Below are positions 62,855-64,000 of a stretch of DNA of 64,000 nucleotides, one piece after another (within the stretch, counting starts at the first letter, position 1; the number at the start of each line of letters is the position of its first letter). The notes beneath the pieces were generated by a model that was not told the origin of the DNA, searched no databases, and was given only the letters and a program-made list of their open reading frames with translations. Source of the DNA: CAZAMP01 sp964486455 (GTDB lineage Bacteria > Eisenbacteria > RBG-16-71-46 > CAZAMP01); the NCBI GenBank assembly GCA_964486455.1, contig CAZAMP010000001.1, forward strand, positions 62,001 through 126,000. Direction: 5' to 3'. The translations under genes were made by a program, and so were the position numbers.

Positions 62855-64000
62855 CGTGCTCTCCTATCAACCGGGAGGTCCAGAAAGAACGTCGTTCCCT
62901 TGCCCTCTTCACTCACCACCGATAGGAACCCGGCGTGCTCGCCGACGATCGTCTGGCTCACGCTCAGGCCGAGCCCGAGACCGTCCGGCTTGGTGGTGAA
63001 GAACGGATTGAACACTCTCTGCATATGGTCCGGAGAAATGCCGGGTCCCGTGTCGCGCACCCGGATGCGGACGAAGTCGCGATCCACCCTCTTCGGCGCC
63101 TCCGAGAAGCGGTCTCCGGAGCGACGGCCGCTCCGGCCGCCGACAACGAGCCGCCGGGTGAACGGCTGAACCCCGATCTCGAGCCGCCCCCCTTCCTTCT
63201 TCATCGCCTGGATCGCATTCTGAACAAGGTTGTGGAGGACCTGCTGGATTTGATCGGGGTCATGCCAAATCTCGGGGAGGTCGGGCGAGATCTCTGAGTG
63301 GATGGAGATCCCGGCGTCGTCCGCCGGTTTGGCCACCAACGTCAACACTCGATCCAGGCATTCGCCGACGGCGCCCTTCTGCATGCGCGGCATGCTCGGT
63401 CTCGCGTATTGCCGAACCTGATTGGCGAGTCGGCTGAGCCGATCGACTTCCTCCATGATCACCGAGATGAACTTCTGCGACTCTTCGTCATCGACGAGTC
63501 GATCACGAAGGAGCTGCGCGCATCCGCGGATCCCGGTCAGGGGGTTCCCGATCTCATGCGCGATGCCGGCGGCCAGCTCGCCGATCGTGGCCAATCGATC
63601 ACGGTGGCGAACCCGTTCCTCCATGCTCTTGATGTCCGACAGGTCCCGGAAGATCCCCACCGCGCCGAGCACGCCACCGTCCCGGGAGCGGATCTGCGAC
63701 AGCCTGAGATCGACCGGAATCTCGCGACCGTCGCTCCGCCGGACCCAGAGCTCGATCTCGGGCATGTCACCTTTCAGGCCTTCGAGGAGGACGTTTTCGC
63801 CGTCGACGAGTGTGCGAAAGACGCGGAGGGCATCGGCACCGACCGCTTCGCCGACTGAGATGCCGAGAATCCGCTCGGAGGCCGGATTAAAGTAGATGAC
63901 CCGGCCCCACGGATCGATCGCGATCAGCCCCGTCGAAACATCTCTGAGAATCGAGCGACTGAATTCATACGAATGGAGGATTCCGCTGAGCTCCGTGCGC
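62851..64000 (-). CDS. PAS-domain sensor histidine kinase (5' end outside window)
   Basis: About 383 codons are visible, open to the right edge. The visible start is a PAS domain (GLIAIDPWGRVIYFNPASER), then HisKA with the H-box GIAHEIGNPLTGIRGCAQLL, and a HATPase_c domain (HNLVQNAIQAM, DTGPGISPDHM, GLGLGLSVSQTI). An insert of about 28 basic residues lies between N and G1 boxes. No membrane helix in the visible part, as in FlrB/FleS. It is the partner of the sigma54 activator. Confidence 0.93.
   Translation of the reverse strand, partial: RTELSGILHSYEFSRSILRDVSTGLIAIDPWGRVIYFNPASERILGISVGEAVGADALRVFRTLVDGENVLLEGLKGDMPEIELWVRRSDGREIPVDLRLSQIRSRDGGVLGAVGIFRDLSDIKSMEERVRHRDRLATIGELAAGIAHEIGNPLTGIRGCAQLLRDRLVDDEESQKFISVIMEEVDRLSRLANQVRQYARPSMPRMQKGAVGECLDRVLTLVAKPADDAGISIHSEISPDLPEIWHDPDQIQQVLHNLVQNAIQAMKKEGGRLEIGVQPFTRRLVVGGRSGRRSGDRFSEAPKRVDRDFVRIRVRDTGPGISPDHMQRVFNPFFTTKPDGLGLGLSVSQTIVGEHAGFLSVVSEEGKGTTFFLDLPVDRRAR

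Overview
The window is GC-rich, gene-dense bacterial chromosome, mostly on the minus strand, with operons whose genes overlap by 4 bp or sit a few bases apart. The organism is a motile, diderm (Gram-negative) bacterium. LapA/LapB, PlsC and an AMIN-domain protein point to an LPS-type envelope, a PEP-CTERM protein points to an exosortase system, and -24/-12 promoters with a sigma54 activator point to sigma54 control of flagella. I cannot name the phylum. The mix of a Firmicutes-like fla operon order, sigma54 control and PEP-CTERM would fit an FCB-type or candidate-phylum lineage (Eisenbacteria/Krumholzibacteria-like), but this is inference. No mobile element, CRISPR array or rRNA was seen.

Region 1 (1-10,626, minus): aroA-cmk-plsC-rpsA-miaB-lapA-lapB followed by a TPR protein that runs off the left edge, preceded by scpA-scpB. 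This resembles the E. coli cmk-rpsA-ihfB-lapA-lapB block with miaB in place of ihfB. The N-terminus of aroA has no usable start codon in frame. A 21-codon leader ORF abuts scpA. Region 2 (10,550-10,856): divergent tRNA-Ala(GGC) and tRNA-Leu(CAA) with back-to-back consensus promoters, then a structured stretch leading to a KhpA-like KH protein.

Region 3 (11.5-33.8 kb): housekeeping genes. These are a DUF2203 protein, a Lon-family protease, a SpoU methyltransferase, a small winged-helix protein, DinB, a Gfo/Idh oxidoreductase, a PEP-CTERM protein, a BtuF-like protein, an RsuA/RluB pseudouridine synthase, a PolX whose polymerase site is mutated but whose PHP nuclease is intact, an M28 peptidase, YjbQ, PcnB, and BirA-NadC-UvrB-DUF4139-ValS.

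Region 4 (33.8-58.5 kb, minus): one long flagellar cluster in the order flgB-flgC-fliE-fliF-fliG-fliH-fliI-fliJ-motE-fliK-flgD-flgE-fliL-fliM-fliN-fliO-fliP-fliQ-fliR-flhB-flhA-flhF, then a small membrane protein, sigma28 (FliA), an acidic protein, a SwrB-like protein, a small unknown, a GAF-GGDEF protein and a GAF histidine kinase. This is the Bacillus-type fla/che order, ending in sigma28 and a SwrB-like gene, but with no che genes and no flhG. Region 5 (58.7-64 kb, minus): a PAS histidine kinase and sigma54-dependent response regulator pair, then a large inverted repeat, then a degenerate receiver-CheB-like protein and an AMIN-TPR secreted protein. Four TGGC-N7-TTGC promoters (61,165, 58,509, 43,650 and 39,047) make a regulatory chain: kinase to sigma54 activator to flagellar structural genes to sigma28.
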